Under the pieces are notes generated by a model. That model had not been told where the DNA came from, did not search any database, and saw nothing but the letters and a program-made list of their open reading frames with translations. The translations under genes and the position numbers were made by a program. A stretch of 64,000 bases of DNA. Origin: Euryodendron excelsum (Eukaryota > Streptophyta > Magnoliopsida > Ericales > Pentaphylacaceae). This document shows, in pieces, positions 34,440-47,234 of this stretch. Within the stretch, counting starts at the first letter, position 1, and each line of letters starts with the position of its first letter. The DNA lies in assembly GCA_033060915.1 (NCBI GenBank), contig CM065393.1:5909501-5973500 (forward strand), given 5' to 3'.

Positions 34440-36428
34440 GCATGAACTTCACGGAGAATAAGAAGAATATAGACCCTGGGCGTGATCTAGGATGGCATAC
34501 CATGTCTAATAGCTTGCAAATTGACATATCTTGGATGTCTTGTACTTACTGGACGTAGACCCTTTGGGCATTTGAGAAGCCATCATCCCAGGCCTTAGCC
34601 GACTCAAAGTGATGCTTGTCCCTATCAACTGCCAGGTTTGCCTTGTCCGCAATGAGCTCGGCGTTCTCAGCCTTAAGCAAAGCAGTCACACCTTCCAGTT
34701 GCATAACTTTAGCTAGGAGATGGGACTACTCCCTCTCCGCATCAACGAAACGTCATTCATGAGTAGCCAACTCAACAGTGTCTTTCTCGACTTTCTTTTT
34801 GGCCTCCTCCTTTGTCAACGCATGCTCGGTCTTCTCAATGTCGAAATCGCCCTCCAAGGTACTTTTGCGTTGGAGGCATTTGGTATTCGCTTGGACCAGT
34901 TGGTGAAAACCAGCCTCCCGTTGTCCCGTGTGCCTGAGCATAACGTGTAACTTTCCAGTAACTTGGGAGGAAAACAAGTTGATAAAGGTCAAGCACGGCC
35001 ATGAGAAGAAAGCGAGAGAAACGACAAGGGAAAAAACCCTACCATTGTTAGAAACTAAAAGTCGGATCTCAACAGTTGGTCTTCAAGCTGCTCTTCATAG
35101 ACCTTTATTTTCACGAGCAACAGGAAAGCCCGGTCGACCTCCACACTAACGTTAACTAAGTGAAGAGTCAAGTCATTTACAACAATCAACCTCGTGTCCA
35201 CCATCAATTTGGGGAACACCCAAGTAAGAGCGACCTTAACATACTCGCCCAAGGGGAGATTGTTTGCCTCCTAGGACACCCTTCTCCTTTTAGGGCCCTG
35301 CTTAAGGGGAGAGTAATCGTTGTCCATAGGAATTGGGGGGCGGGACGATACCTCTTCCTCATGGGCTGACTGATGTGAGGCACATCTCGTTACTGGGTCG
35401 GGGAAGCCAAATGCGAATCAACTCTAAGAATGGACAGGGAAGGGACCAAGCCACTTCCATATCGCCCCACTGGTGACAGAGGATTACTAAGCAGCAAATG
35501 AGCTAAAAACCCCACCGAAAATCAGTGATATCAAGTTTATGGGATCCTTCTTATTGACTACGGCAAGCCTGAGGATAAGAAAGGTGTACTGGCCACAGTG
35601 ATAGTCACCTTGTCAGTCTCAATAGGACAGTTGAGCGGGATACCCATTGTAACATCGTCACCCCGGTCCCCCTCGACAACGACCACATTAGGAACGAGGG
35701 AATGACGTAGTTAATAAGGGCGTCGAAGGACTTATTGTATCCATCACAGTCAAGGACACCTCTAAACTTCCACACCTTCTTCAGAACACTCAAGTCAACA
35801 ATCCAATCGGCCATATGTTGAATGTCAGACCCTACAAAAAAGAGAAAGAATGAGCACTTGAGAGGGTAAAAAGAATGACAAAATTAACATTGCGATGAGT
35901 TCGAAAGAAACCTAGTTTACACATGCTCCTTGGACACCAAACATAGTCAAAAGGGTCCTCCTTAGGGCCGAACTCCCAGTTTCCCCCGACCACCATGAAG
36001 GGGCACAGGACCCCCTTACTCACTAGTTAATGGCACAAGTGGACCAATATTTACAAAACCACAAACCGGCATACAGAAATGGTGTTGCCAGAGAAACAAG
36101 TCCATCAAGGCAACCCTCACAGCGGAGTGCATGACAAATAACACTCTGAGGAAGGGCGGCATCCATAGATTAGCCAAAGAAAAGGGGGGGTCAAGCATAT
36201 CCAACTAAGTTATTTTGGGGCCCAGGCCCGACGCACCCTCCGCCTCACCCAAAGCAATGTGCCGCTACCTCAGGGATCGACGTTATAATACTCCAGGGAA
36301 GATCTAGCGATGCATTTATAACTCTACCCAATCCACAAAGATCAGCAAGTATGGTTAGTTTCTTCTGGGCCCTAGAATTTTCGCTAGAGGAATAGCCTCA
36401 AAATTTCTTTAAGCGATGACCTAGCCAT
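34440..36428 (-). pseudogene. Third antisense-type ORF (Transposase_28-like), heavily decayed
   Basis: Remnants on the minus strand resemble the ORF at 16411-23267. A possible ATG is at 36428, about 50 bases after a TATA box. Then come a hydrophobic helical block near 36150, the 'FMVVGGNWEFGPKEDPF' and 'CPRSMC' segment near 35960 (compare the 'WKDQFFFIYGDGWES' and 'LPQEWERP' blocks), and a C-terminal coiled coil with 'KEEAKKKVEKDTVELA' (34770-34850). The tail 'AENAELIADKANLAVDRD' ... 'WDDGFSNAQ' (34560-34680) parallels the 'YMDGFEEAKS' tail. Stops and frameshifts are frequent. If it is an antisense ORF, its host element lay on the plus strand, as the gag-pol remnant at 29890 does. The family assignment is by eye and moderate. 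Confidence 0.45.
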
Positions 36429-36474
36429 CGAAAGAGTACTAAGTATGAGAAGAATCAAGGGTGAAAAGGGGAGT

Positions 36475-36481
36475 ATTTATA
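36475..36481 (-). promoter_or_regulatory. TATA box before the antisense-type ORF
   Basis: TATAAAT on the minus strand, about 47 bases before the ATG at 36428. It could be the ORF's own promoter or belong to an LTR. Confidence 0.35.
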
Positions 36482-37269
36482 GGTAGAGAGCTGGACGGGA
36501 AAGATGTATTGTTAGAATCCCAAAAGAAACTCGCACCCAATCCTGAGGTAGTGGCCCATCACTCATTAGAGTGGGGGACTAGCCTAACGAACCGGGCCAT
36601 GACCAAAAGGACTAGTGTAATACTATTGTAAGCAAAGGTGGACCAGCAATCATAGAGTTGACTTACACGTAGTCCGTCTGGGAATCCTAGCGGTCATCGA
36701 TGTGGCTCGGGTGTCCCGAAGAGTGGCGCGAAGAAAACCAAGGGCAACCAAGAGAGAGAAAGAGAGAGAGAGAGTCTGGCTGAGAGCTTAGGGCTTAGGG
36801 CATTCAATGTGTGTGTTCAGGCCAAAGCAGCTAGATGATGGAGATTCCAACCCTAGAGTCGTAGGAGACTTTCGGTATATATAGTGAGAATTAGGCTAAT
36901 GTGGTTGCCATATGGAGATCACTGATTGGATGAGTGGCAGAGTCATTATAAAACTCTAACTTACTTAATGTCATGCTTAACTTAATTGCTTATATTCTGG
37001 TATGTTATTACGCTAATTGCGAGTTTTATTAGCATATTTTAATGAGAGCATGCTATAGGGGGATTATCATATTTTTTAGCATAATTAGTGGGCTTAATTC
37101 ATAATTAATTAGCTTAATTAATCTATATGCTTAGCTTATGTTAATCATGATTAATTATCATAAGTGTGATTAATTATGTTAATCATGTGGATTAGTGAGG
37201 TGCTTGGTGTGCATGTGTAGACTTGACACCTAGGTGTGTACTTAAGTCTAAGTGAGGTGTGTGCATAAG

Positions 37270-37291
37270 GTGTGTGTGTGTGTGTGTGTGG
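37270..37291. repeat. (TG)n microsatellite
   Basis: Eleven TG units, within the LTR-like sequence. A chance minus-strand open frame across it is low-complexity. Confidence 0.95.
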
Positions 37292-37774
37292 TATGTGCTT
37301 GTTGCTAGTAAGTGTGTGTGTGCGCCATGTGTGGCTATAGATATAAGGTGTATCTATAGTTTTCTTCAAGTCAAGGAGGGAGAAAGAAGAGAGGAGCTTG
37401 TGTAAAGAATTGTGTTTGGTGAGAAAGAAAGAAAGGAAGAAAATTAGGCAGGAATTTAAGGGAAAGCTTGTGATTTCATTATTTAAGGCGAGAAATCTCA
37501 AGACCATGCTTGTTTCATTGTATTTGATTCGTGTTTGCATATAGAAATATCATTTCAAGCCATGGACGTGAGAATTAGAGTAAAGAGAGGGAAATAGCAT
37601 ATGGATTCCAATAGGAAGCCTTGAATTCTTCATATTTTGCATGTGCTGTTGTTTTGAAGTCTTGTTGAAGACTTTAGAACTTCTTTTTAGGCTTGGAGAA
37701 CTTAGAAATGGGTTGGAGATTGCATGGGAATCTTAAAACCAAGTTTTGGTGCCATTTTAGTCAAATTAGGCGAG

Positions 37775-37900
37775 CTCAGAGCGCCTGATGGCTCACCTCA
37801 CTAGCCAGAGGGTGCTATAGCGCACCTAGGGGCACCTGATGGCACGCTCCTTTGGAGGGGGGGCACTAGTGTGCGCTCCAGGGGAGCACCAGCGGGCTTC
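37775..37900. other. Cluster of GGTGC/GCACC inverted half sites
   Basis: Repeated 'gcgcc', 'ggtgc', 'gcacc' and 'gcgct' words within about 125 bases, for example 'ggggcacctgatggca' and 'gggagcaccagcgggc'. The texture resembles the pre-TATA palindrome clusters of the long LTRs, but there is no clear TATA box after it. Confidence 0.35.
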
Positions 37901-39114
37901 TTAACCACAACTTCAGTGCACTTTAGGAAAATAGTCACATCTCACTCTAGAAAACTCGAAATGGCACACCGTTTGAAGTTTTGAAAAGTAGACTCATAGA
38001 TCTTTCTATTGATATAAATTTTGTACTATAAATCCTTTTAAGTTGAGAGATATTATAGTTTAAATTTGACATTGTCTTGCAATAGGAAGGGTTTAACATA
38101 TTCCATTGAGTTTTAATGCATCATTGATGTTCTAAATCACATATTGACGGAGTATAAGCTATAATCATGCATTTTTTATGAACTATAGCATCTCCTTAAT
38201 CAAGTTTGATGTGGTGGTGTTTGATAGGTTCAGAAGCAAATCAAAGTATTTCGGTTCAACCAAAAGAGTGACTCGACTGTGTTTGTAAAACGGTATTAGG
38301 TGGGGATATAAGATATTCTTATACATATTGTAATGAATGTCTTATTAGTTATATTAATGAGGATTAGTAGATTATGAGGTGATATTTGTATACAACTCAT
38401 ATTGTGTGCATAAATTACATAACATGGGAGAAGGTTCGGTCACGTGGGACCAACCTAAGGTTTAGTCATGGTGGACTAACCTAAAAAGGTGTCACTGTAG
38501 ACATTCCTTGATAACAAGCCATCAATATATTAGGCCAATGTTTTCTAAATTACGCGCTCATTTGTGGTGTATCTTACGTTGCATCGCAAGAGATATTACA
38601 TTTCATTGGTGGTAGTTTATCTATTGGTAGATTATACAATACTCATTTATCATTCATTCTTTATGAGTATTGATTATCTTTGTTAGCACGTTGATATATA
38701 GTTCACACACGTACAATTTGTTTTGGCAAGTAAGATTGAGATGCAGTATCAGTTTACTACAGTTATTATTATGACCGTAGTGGCCTTCATCTTTGTGGTT
38801 GATGTTGAGTTGGAAAGCTTCGATAAGCTCTTTTTGATATGTCGGTGGTCCTTGACTATGTTGTATATGAGATGATAGTGTTTAGAGTTTATTTATTGTT
38901 GGTTTGTAATTATTATGGATTTAATTTAGTAGTATTTTTATGATGTATGGTGGATTATGAGATGGTTTATATATATAATGATATTGTTTATTCCTATAAG
39001 ATTTTTATCTTTGAGATTGTTGTGAGGTTTTGCTTATAGGTTGGTGACCTGTGCGATCACATTCGTCCTGAGACGGTGTTAATGATGCCTGATTAGGTAC
39101 GGGCATGACAATAA

Positions 39115-39872
39115 TCATGCCTTGAGCGGCCGTGTCAACTCTGCCCAGTCTGATTGGATGGGGAGGGGCACCTCACACATGCCATGGATGTAAGTTGCTT
39201 CTTTTACCAGGCAATGCCATGTGGCACCACATTTAATGCAATGCAGGTTGCATTAATAGTGAAGGTATATGCATTAAATGGCGAATGACCTTAATTGTTC
39301 TTAATTGATCTTATAGTTAAGTGCAATTTGGGAGCTAGTCTCTTTCTCTTAGCTAGTTGATAAGACAGATTCCCGCACGCCTGAAGAGCAAGCAGCTCAA
39401 AGGTTCCCTTTATTCTAGCCACCAAATCACAATTCATAGGTAGATCCCAAGAAGGTGGATAGGAGTTTACATAGGGAGTTCCTTAAGCAAGGAAAACAAA
39501 CAAACCTTAAGCATGGGGTGCTCTGTCAATGATATTCAGGATGTCCATGGCGAACCCAGCTTACGAGGTGAGTGGGCATCTAGAAGATCATAACAAACCT
39601 AGGCTCACGGGGTGAGTGGGTGTTAAAGCGATCCAGGAGGAACTTTAGGGACTCACTGGGTTAAGCCCACTTGGAAAAGACGACCTTAGAGATAATTCAC
39701 GAAGGATGCCTACTTGGAGAAGAAAGCTCTACCAACATCACCTACACGAGGCTGACCCTATGTGCCTTAGGCGATCTCACAAGGTTAAACCTGCTTGGAG
39801 AACTTCATAGGGGCTGCCTGCTTAGAGAAGACAACCTTGCTGACGTCATCTACACGAGGCTAAAGTGAGGAG
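39115..39872 (+). mobile_element. LTR-like sequence, left part, split by solo LTR
   Basis: GC-richer than its surroundings, with repeats of 'gcctgcttggagaa' and 'cacgaggct' (39660-39860). It continues beyond the inserted LTR at 44190, so it is the left part of one older sequence. No gene is recognised. Confidence 0.4.
39868..39872. other. Left 5-bp target duplication, imperfect
   Basis: AGGAG, against AAGAG at 44190-44194; one difference. Confidence 0.55.
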
Positions 39873-42800
39873 TGTCGCACCCAATTTTTCACACTCGAGA
39901 AAACACAAAAGTAAGAAAAACACAATACTCTCTCTTTAGAACTCATCCTCCTAGAAGGACAAATGCGACTAGATTTGAATTGGATTTAAATAAGGGCTTT
40001 TGGAAAAAGTTTTAGAGTCATCACCTAACTTGGTTAAGGTGAGTTAGGTCACCTAAAACCAAGTGCAATCCGAAGAGTAAACTTTCCATTTTGAAAAACT
40101 TCCTCAAGAGATGGTTTTTTGAGAAAAAAAAGTTATTTGGCAACCTTTGAAAAGATTTAAGCCCTTTTTGAAAAATAACTCTGGTTTTGGTCTCTTGAAA
40201 ACAATGATTCTAGGTTCGAAGGTTGGTTACGTATAAGAAAAATGTACTAAGCTATTACCCTATTTCACCCTTGCAGTACCTACATGTCTTTTCACCTTAT
40301 GTTTACTCATTTAAAATTATTGATTATCCAATATCCAATTATATCCACTTTGAAAAAAAATTTGAAAAGAGGTTTAGTATGATGTATGACATACAAGTGC
40401 AAGAAAAGAATTTGATTTTGAAAATAGATTTGAAGAAAATATTTGAAGCTTGAAAAAGGTTGTGACCGTACTCATGAGGGTTGCCTACGTATCCCTTTGC
40501 TGGGAATCAGGTTAGCTGTAGTTTGGACTCGGGATCCGATTAAAAATAGACACTTTGAAGTCTTTGAAAAGTTTGAATTAAAAATGTTTGATTTGGAACC
40601 TTGATTGAAGGATTTGAAATTGAACTTTGATATGAAATCAAACTTGGAATTGACTTTAATTTGAAATTAAACTTGAGGATTTGAAATTGAGCTTTTACGT
40701 AGAATTTAGACTTGATTTGGAAAGATTGAGTTGAACTTTGAAATAATCTTGACTTGAATTGAAGTTTAAAAACCATCTTGGTTTAAAAAAGAGTTGAAGC
40801 TTCCTAACTTAGGGATAGGGTTGAATTAGGGCTTGGCCTCCTAGGGTATGTGCAACTTAGGGTTGGAACATGCACTTGAAAAAGAAAGGTTTGATTATAA
40901 AAAGTTTTGATTTTAAAAAACTTAGAATTAAGAAAGATAGGATTTAGAAAAGAATGGAAATGGTTTGATTAGATTTAGAAACACTTGATTTAGAAAGGTT
41001 GGAAAATATTTAACTTCAATATTTGAATTGAAAGAATTTGTAGGAAAAAGATTTAGGAAATTTTTGAATTAGGAAAGTTTCAAAATAGAGTTTGCAGGAA
41101 AAAATATTAGATTTTTTTTAGGAAAGTTTTCTTTTTAGGAAAGAATTGATTTTGGAAAGATTTGAATTTAGAAAGATTTGAAATTTGGAAAGATTTAGAA
41201 GTTTAAAATTAAGAAAGATTCGAAAGTTTGAAATGAGGAAAGATTTGATCTCTATTTCCTAAAATAGAATATTAGATTTTGTTTCCAAAAATAAAAGATT
41301 TTATTTTGTTTTCAAAATTGGAGAATTTGATTTAGTTTTCAAAATTGGAGAATTTGATTTGGTTTCCTAGATTAGAAGATTTGATTTAACATGAAATTGG
41401 AGAGGTTGAATTTTAGAAATCCTGGATTTAGGAATCTATGATTTTATGTAGAAAAAGAGTTTTGAAAATCTATGATTTGAGGCAAAATAGGAAGCCATGG
41501 TTTTAAGAAAGGAACTAGGGTTTCCTAATCATAAATTCTAGGGCTTGACTTAGACTTTAAGACAAAGAGCTTTTGGAGAGTAGATTTTTTAAAAGAGTTT
41601 TTAGGAAGTAGATTTGCAAAATAATTTGGAAAGATGTTTGAATATGGACTTTTATAAGTCTCATGAATATCTCACTTTCCTAAAATTATTTTAACCATGA
41701 AAAGAATTTGATTTTGACAACAACTAGAATTTGAAATATGAACCACAATGATCATATTGAATATAACAGTTTCCTAAAATAATCCTAACCATGAAATGGC
41801 TAAAATAACTCTAGGATTGTGATTTTGATAAAAAAAAAAAAAAAAACAATTTACGGTTTGAACCCAAGATTTGAACCTTGATGGTCACATTGAATATAAC
41901 ACTTTTCTAAAACAACCCTAACCATGGAATGGCTAGAATCATCCTAGGAGTGTAATTTTGAAAACAATTTTGAAAGAAAAAGACTTTGAATGCAAGTTTT
42001 GAAAGAGAACTTTGAATACAATTTTGAAAATAACTTTGAATGCAATTTTGAATGTCATACATGAACATGATAACTACAGTGCAATAGGGTTATGAACATA
42101 TAAGGCTAGGCTTCACCACATATTCAATCGGGCCGAACCCACACAATCAAAGATTGAACTAAAAGAAAGCCCCTAACACGGTGACATTTAACAGTCCTTC
42201 CTAGGCATGAATCAAGCAGTCCTTTGTTTCAAGCATGCAAGAAGAGGAGATAGAAGATAGGGATTAAAATAAAAGAAAACCAAGTGGGTTAGGAGAGAGA
42301 AGAGAGAAGGAGGATTATATAAAAGTAAATAGAAAACCAACCTCGTATTCTTCTTGCTTGATTTGCTTTACTTGACTCAAACTTTGAGAGCTTTGAAAAT
42401 GCAGTATTTGATCTTCAATGGATATTTTGAGGCTTGTATTTCAGTATATAAGGTGTATAGAAGTTAGGATTTGAAGAGACTTCGAGCTCTGTTTTTAAGA
42501 GACAGAGTTTCTAGACTGAATTTGCAGACCCTTTTTACGTAGGAGGAGGGTATGTATTTATAGGCAATTGAAACAGGAACTGGCGCCGTTGTAGCGGCGC
42601 TAGTTCAATTTATTGGCTTAGCGCCACTACTAAAGGCACTGACCACTTAGGAAAGTTTTAAGGCAATAAGAAACGTGTATTTTGACCCTTGGAATGCAAG
42701 GCAAAAGATTTGGGCGCTTATTCTAGTGACTACCATACAATTTTTGGCTTGGCTCCACTAGGACTGACTCCGGAAGGTTCAAAAATGATCTAGAAGGCCG

Positions 42801-44189
42801 CGAATAGACAGAAACACTTGAAAGAGTGTCCTAAAGGTAACGGACTTAAGAAATAATGCTGAAATATTTGAAAAGGCCGACCAGCCTATCAGGGGCAAAA
42901 CGATCATTTGAATTGAAAAAATATCGGAATGGACTCGGGGTGACCCGCGAGGAGACTGTAAGGTTAGAAACATTATCAAGAGTGTTTTACGGGGTTGCCA
43001 GTTTGATACCCAGAGCCGGTGTGATTGGAAAAGGTGACTAGTTCACTAGGGGCAAAATGGTCATTTTGCACCGAGCTTACCGGAATGGACTCGAAATGGT
43101 CCGAAAGGGATTAGAAGGTTGGAAATACTATTAGAAGCATTCTCGGGAGGTAACTAGTTTGATACTCAGAGCCATTATGGTTTCCAAAGGCGATTGGATG
43201 CCTAAAGACAAAATGGTCATTTTGATCGAATGCTCTCAGAATTAATCCAGAACCGATTGGAAGGCATTTAAACATGTCGGATTGTCTTTGGGACAATCTT
43301 GTAAATGTGGACTTACCGCTCTAAGGACTTAGGTATTTTCTCGAAAAGCATGCCGAAATGGCCCAAGGGGCAATTTGGTCATTTTTCACCGGAGTGGGCT
43401 AGCAGGCACTAGTATTGACCCGGGTTTTGAGTGTTTCCATCACTCTGACGGTATGTGACGAGTTGGTTTCTAAAGGTATCCCGTCCTACAGTAAATGTGC
43501 CACGGCCAAGAGGCGTGTTAGGTCTCGTAACGCAGGGGTTTTGTTGGCAATTCTCAATGTTGACCTGATTGCGATTGTTTCTACCACTCTGATAGTCGTA
43601 ATGTTTGTGAGTGTTTTCGTCACTCTGACGCTGTGCGTTCATTCTGGAGACTGCCTAATCTCAGGAAGCTATTGGATGGTCTTATCGTCTGAGGGATTAA
43701 CTTTCTTAAAAGACGTGCCGGATAACAGACATTCTACATTGGCGGGCTTGCAGGCGCCAAAACTGAACCGTTCTACCATCTTAGGGACTTAGATTCCACC
43801 TGGTCGACAAGTTTGAAGGGACTTATCATTCTAAGGAGTTTTTTCGATAAACGTGTTGGACTGGATGGACTTACTGTTTGAGGGATCAACTTTCTCGAAA
43901 GACATGTCGGATTGAGTTTGATTGACTTGGACTGGAATTGGAATTGAAATTGAGGTTGAAATAAGGACTTACCATTTTTAGGAAGACATGCCAACTAGAA
44001 TTGAACCGAGCAATGCTGCAAGGGCCTTTTGGTCATTTTGCCTCTATTGAGCCCGACGGGCCCGTGAAGCGATTGATTGACTAAATTGAGTCTGAAAAAC
44101 TGGTTTGGACTTGAATGTGTTTGTGTCGGTTTGAATGTGAATCCGGTCGGACCGACGATTACCGAGCGAGCAAAAATAAGATGCTTACA
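39873..44189 (-). mobile_element. Solo long LTR, family B, minus strand
   Basis: On minus it runs from TGTAAGCATC (44189) to GGTGCGACACT-type end at 39873, 4.3 kb. It contains the U3 blocks, an imperfect GGCGCC palindrome at about 42580-42605, TATA (TATAAAT on minus) at 42556-42562, leader box 1 at 42105-42240, a C-poor tract on this strand (the reverse complement of the G-poor tract), box 2 at about 40460-40545, and the LTR end. Its flanks are near-duplicates (AGGAG/AAGAG). No internal element sequence adjoins either side, which fits a solo LTR. Confidence 0.82.
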
Positions 44190-44560
44190 AAGAGTCTTGG
44201 AGAGCCTACGTGGCACGCCATCTGGAGAGGAGGCTTGGCCATGTGGCATGAGTAGACTAGACTACCTACAACTATAAAGCTGCATGTAAAGGCCGAAGGG
44301 AAGTAAGGTAGAAACAAACTGACAATAGGGTTTACTCTTCATATTTACTCTCTCTTCACTTGTAAACCAGGTCACCAGGTCCCCAGCTAACTTAAGTTTC
44401 GGAGTGCCTCTAGCCGAGCAATCTCGACTGGTTAGTACTCACCCCTTGGTGGTTTTGCAAGTAACGACGAAGCTCCAATGCGCATGGGTTCTAGATTGAT
44501 TTGTTACAACTTACGAGGAGAAAATCCCCTGCACAAGAGGTGATCTGGTAGTCCCATATT
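44190..44560 (+). mobile_element. LTR-like sequence, right part, with promoter and R/U5
   Basis: After the insertion come 'aactataaagctgc' (TATA-like, near 44270), 'ttgtaaaccaggtcaccagg', 'cggagtgcctct' and 'gtaacgacgaagctc', typical of the R/U5 end of plant Ty3/gypsy LTRs. The end 'gcacaagaggtgatctggta' (about 44533) is like sequence just after such LTRs. It belongs with 39115-39872. No coding region was seen. Confidence 0.45.
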
Positions 44561-44990
44561 AATTATAAGTAATAATGGATATAGTGATTTTTTTTTTGTG
44601 TTGATAATATATTATTGTAACTAGTAATGTCCATATCATTATTAAATAAACTACAGGAATACCAGTTTAAAAAGAAAAGGAGATACTCAATTTTTCATGA
44701 AATGCATTATTAAGTGATCCTATATTAGATAATTTATTCATAAATAAACAAACATAATGAAAAAAATGATTTTATCTAACACAAAATAGGATGTTTATGT
44801 TTCTATATATACTACTAGCAGTGGCTGCACACGTGATGCGTGTGTGAGCTTTTATAAGTTACATATTATTTGTAACAAAAAAATTAGAAGTGCTAAGAGA
44901 GAGAAAAAAAAAAAAAAAGTTAGAAGTGCTAAGAGCCTGATTGGAACTTTGGGGAGGGGAAGGGAGGTAAAAAAAATTCTTTTTTTTTTT

Positions 44991-45069
44991 TTTCTTGTTT
45001 GATTCTACTTAAGAGAGAGAAAGAAGGGAAAGGAGAGGGAAAAGGAAGGGAAAATTTTAAGTTTTAAAT

Positions 45070-45112
<43 letters not shown>

Positions 45113-45160
45113 CCTTTCACTTTCCTTTGATTTTCTCTACAAAACCAAACAAAGAAGGCA
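44991..45160. repeat. Purine/pyrimidine foldback, possibly MITE-like
   Basis: The left arm contains 'cttgtttgattctac' then a purine run (45011-45052). The right arm is a pyrimidine run (45072-45140) ending 'ctacaaaaccaaacaaag', whose reverse complement parallels the left arm. A (CT)n microsatellite of about 37 bases (45072-45108) is inside. Terminal repeats and duplications were not defined. Confidence 0.35.
45072..45108. repeat. (CT)n microsatellite
   Basis: About 18 CT units in the loop and right arm of the foldback. Confidence 0.95.
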
Positions 45161-46026
45161 ATAAATGTGATATTGCAAGGAGAGAAACAAAGTTCTTAAG
45201 AGAGAAAATAGAGTAATTTAATAATAAACCCATTAAATCTTCCAATCCAAACTCTGCACTGCACGTTGGCCAATTATGAGTATTCATTGTAATAGTTCTG
45301 TAATAATTCTTGTCATATTATTTTTCCAAATATCGTAACTGCTACAAGTCATTTCTATATTTCTGTTTTCAAAATTATCATTTTATGCCCAATTAACAAC
45401 AACATAAAGAGAAATCATGTTCCAGATTTTCGTAGACATATATTACTTTCCCAAAACAGAAGAAAAAAAATTCAAAAATCATTTCCAATATAAGACTCAA
45501 AAAGAGTGCTCACATATAAGCACTTTGTACACACTGTGAATTAGTGCAACTGTCCTACCTTCATGAATTAATTAGAGAAATTTGAACAATTAATTAAGAT
45601 GATAGTACATGATCACTTTGAGATTTAGCGACATGCTTGGGTTTATCACAAATTATCCAGCATTGATGTCTCCATTATTGATGAAATAAAAGCATTCTAA
45701 TGGATGGTTCAATTCACTTGAAACCCACCCAATTCCAAAGAAAAAAAATAATCTAATAAATTCATTCAACTAAAGATTCAACTGATCCCAATTAAAATGG
45801 AATAACATATGACATAAATAATTTGGTCAAAATTATCGAGAGTGGGAAACTGTGAAGTGCTATATCAAAGAAGTACATTTCTAATATAAAAAATAAAAAA
45901 AAAAAGTCAAGATTTCTACATGCATTAAATCAGTATTAAACTCCACAATTGTACATGGAACAGGTTAGCAAATGATCATCTAAATACAGGGGTTTCGTCG
46001 GCCAAAGATAGAACCAGTGGTTTAAA

Positions 46027-46098
46027 AGGTCCTGTGCGATCAATTGTACCATAACGTGATCAAGGTCCTATGCGATCAATTGTACCGTAACATGATCA
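46027..46098. repeat. 36-bp tandem duplication
   Basis: Two copies (46027-46062 and 46063-46098) of a unit beginning 'aggtcct' and containing 'gcgatcaattgtacc' and 'tgatca', differing at three positions. It lies immediately left of the family B LTR that begins at 46113. Confidence 0.85.
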
Positions 46099-46112
46099 CC
46101 TTGCGGAAGAAC

Positions 46113-47234
46113 TGTAAACATTTCATTTTTCGCCCGCTCAATAATCTTTAACTTGACTGGACCCACATTCAAACGAACACATACATATTCAAGTCCAAAT
46201 CGGCTTTTCAGACTCAATCCAGTTAACCAATCGCTTTGTAAACCCACCAAGCCCAATAGAGACAAAATGATCAAAATAACCTTGGGACATTGTTCGGTCC
46301 AATTTCAGTTGACATTTCTTCCTAAAGACCGTAAGTTCATATTTCAACCTCAATTTCAGTTTCAATTCTAGTCTAAACCAGTCGAACTCAATTCGGCACG
46401 TCTTTCAAAAAAATTGATCCCTAATACAGTAAGTCCATTCAGCACGGTACGTTTACCAAAAAAACATAAAACCCTTCAAAACAATAAGTCCATTCACACA
46501 AGTCGACTGGGACGGAGCCCAAGTCTCTGAGATGGTAGGGCGGTTCACTTCAGGCGCTTGCTGGTCCGCCAATGTAGAATATATGGTATTCAGCACATCA
46601 CTTGGGAAAGTAACCAAGGCCCCTAGGCGATAAGACCATTCAGTAGCTTTTCAAGATCAGATTGTCTATGGAATAAACACACACCATCAGAGTGATAAAA
46701 ACATTCACAAACATTGCAACTGTCAAAGTGACGAAAACACTCGCAAACAGGTCGACATCGGGAAAGCAAACAAACCCCCTATGTCATGGAACCGAGCATG
46801 CCTCTTGGTCGTGGCATGGTTAGTAGAGGATGGGATATCTTTGAAAACTAACGCATCACACACCGTAAAAGTGATGGAAACACTCAAAACCCAGGTCAAC
46901 ACCAATGCCTACTAGCCCATTCTGGTAAAAAATGACCAAATTGCCCCTTAAGCCCTACCAACACACTTCTCAAGAAAGTACCTAAGAGCTTAAGAGGTAA
47001 GTCGACCCTTCCAAAATTACCCCAAAGATAATCTAGCACATTTTAGTGCCTTCCAATCGCTTTCGAATCAATTCCAAGAGTATCTGGTCAAAATGACCAT
47101 TTTGCCACTAGGTATCCAATTGCCTCCGAGAACCACACCGGTTTTGCGAATCAAATCGGTTACCTTCTGAGGATGCTTCTAATAGTATTCTGAATCTTTC
47201 AAAACTTTTCGGACCATTCCGGTAAACTCGGTGG
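46113..47234 (+). mobile_element. Family B LTR, first 1.1 kb (U3), interrupted
   Basis: It begins TGTAAACATTTCATTTTTCG, like the U3 start of the LTR at 44189, and continues with the same blocks ('caataga..gacaaaatg', 'gctggtccgcc', 'ttttgccacta'). At 'aaactcggtg' (47234) it is cut by the minus-strand element that begins with TG at 47235. Its remainder must lie beyond the window, on the far side of that insertion. Confidence 0.8.

Larger units (their letters stand above)
36880..39110 (+). mobile_element. Chromovirus-like LTR sequence (ends approximate)
   Basis: The right end 'ggtgacctgtgcgatcacat' ... 'gggcatgaca' resembles the 3' end of plant gypsy chromovirus LTRs of the Tekay/Galadriel type. 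Upstream are a TATATATA motif near 36872, a (TG)n run (37270-37291), purine-rich leader sequence (37370-37450) and long AT-rich stretches. I could not find the left end or a target duplication; the bases after 39110 are ATAAT. No coding region was found in this 2.2 kb. Confidence 0.4.
44560..46026. other. AT-rich region with foldback and microsatellites
   Basis: No gene was found. A direct duplication of 'ttagaagtgctaagag' lies at 44883-44898 and 44922-44937. An imperfect foldback lies around 44991-45160, and the rest is plain AT-rich DNA. Confidence 0.45.

Noticed and set aside
37151..37540. 129-residue minus-strand open frame
   Set aside because: Thr/His-rich because of the (TG)n microsatellite; AT-rich LTR background and no family signature.
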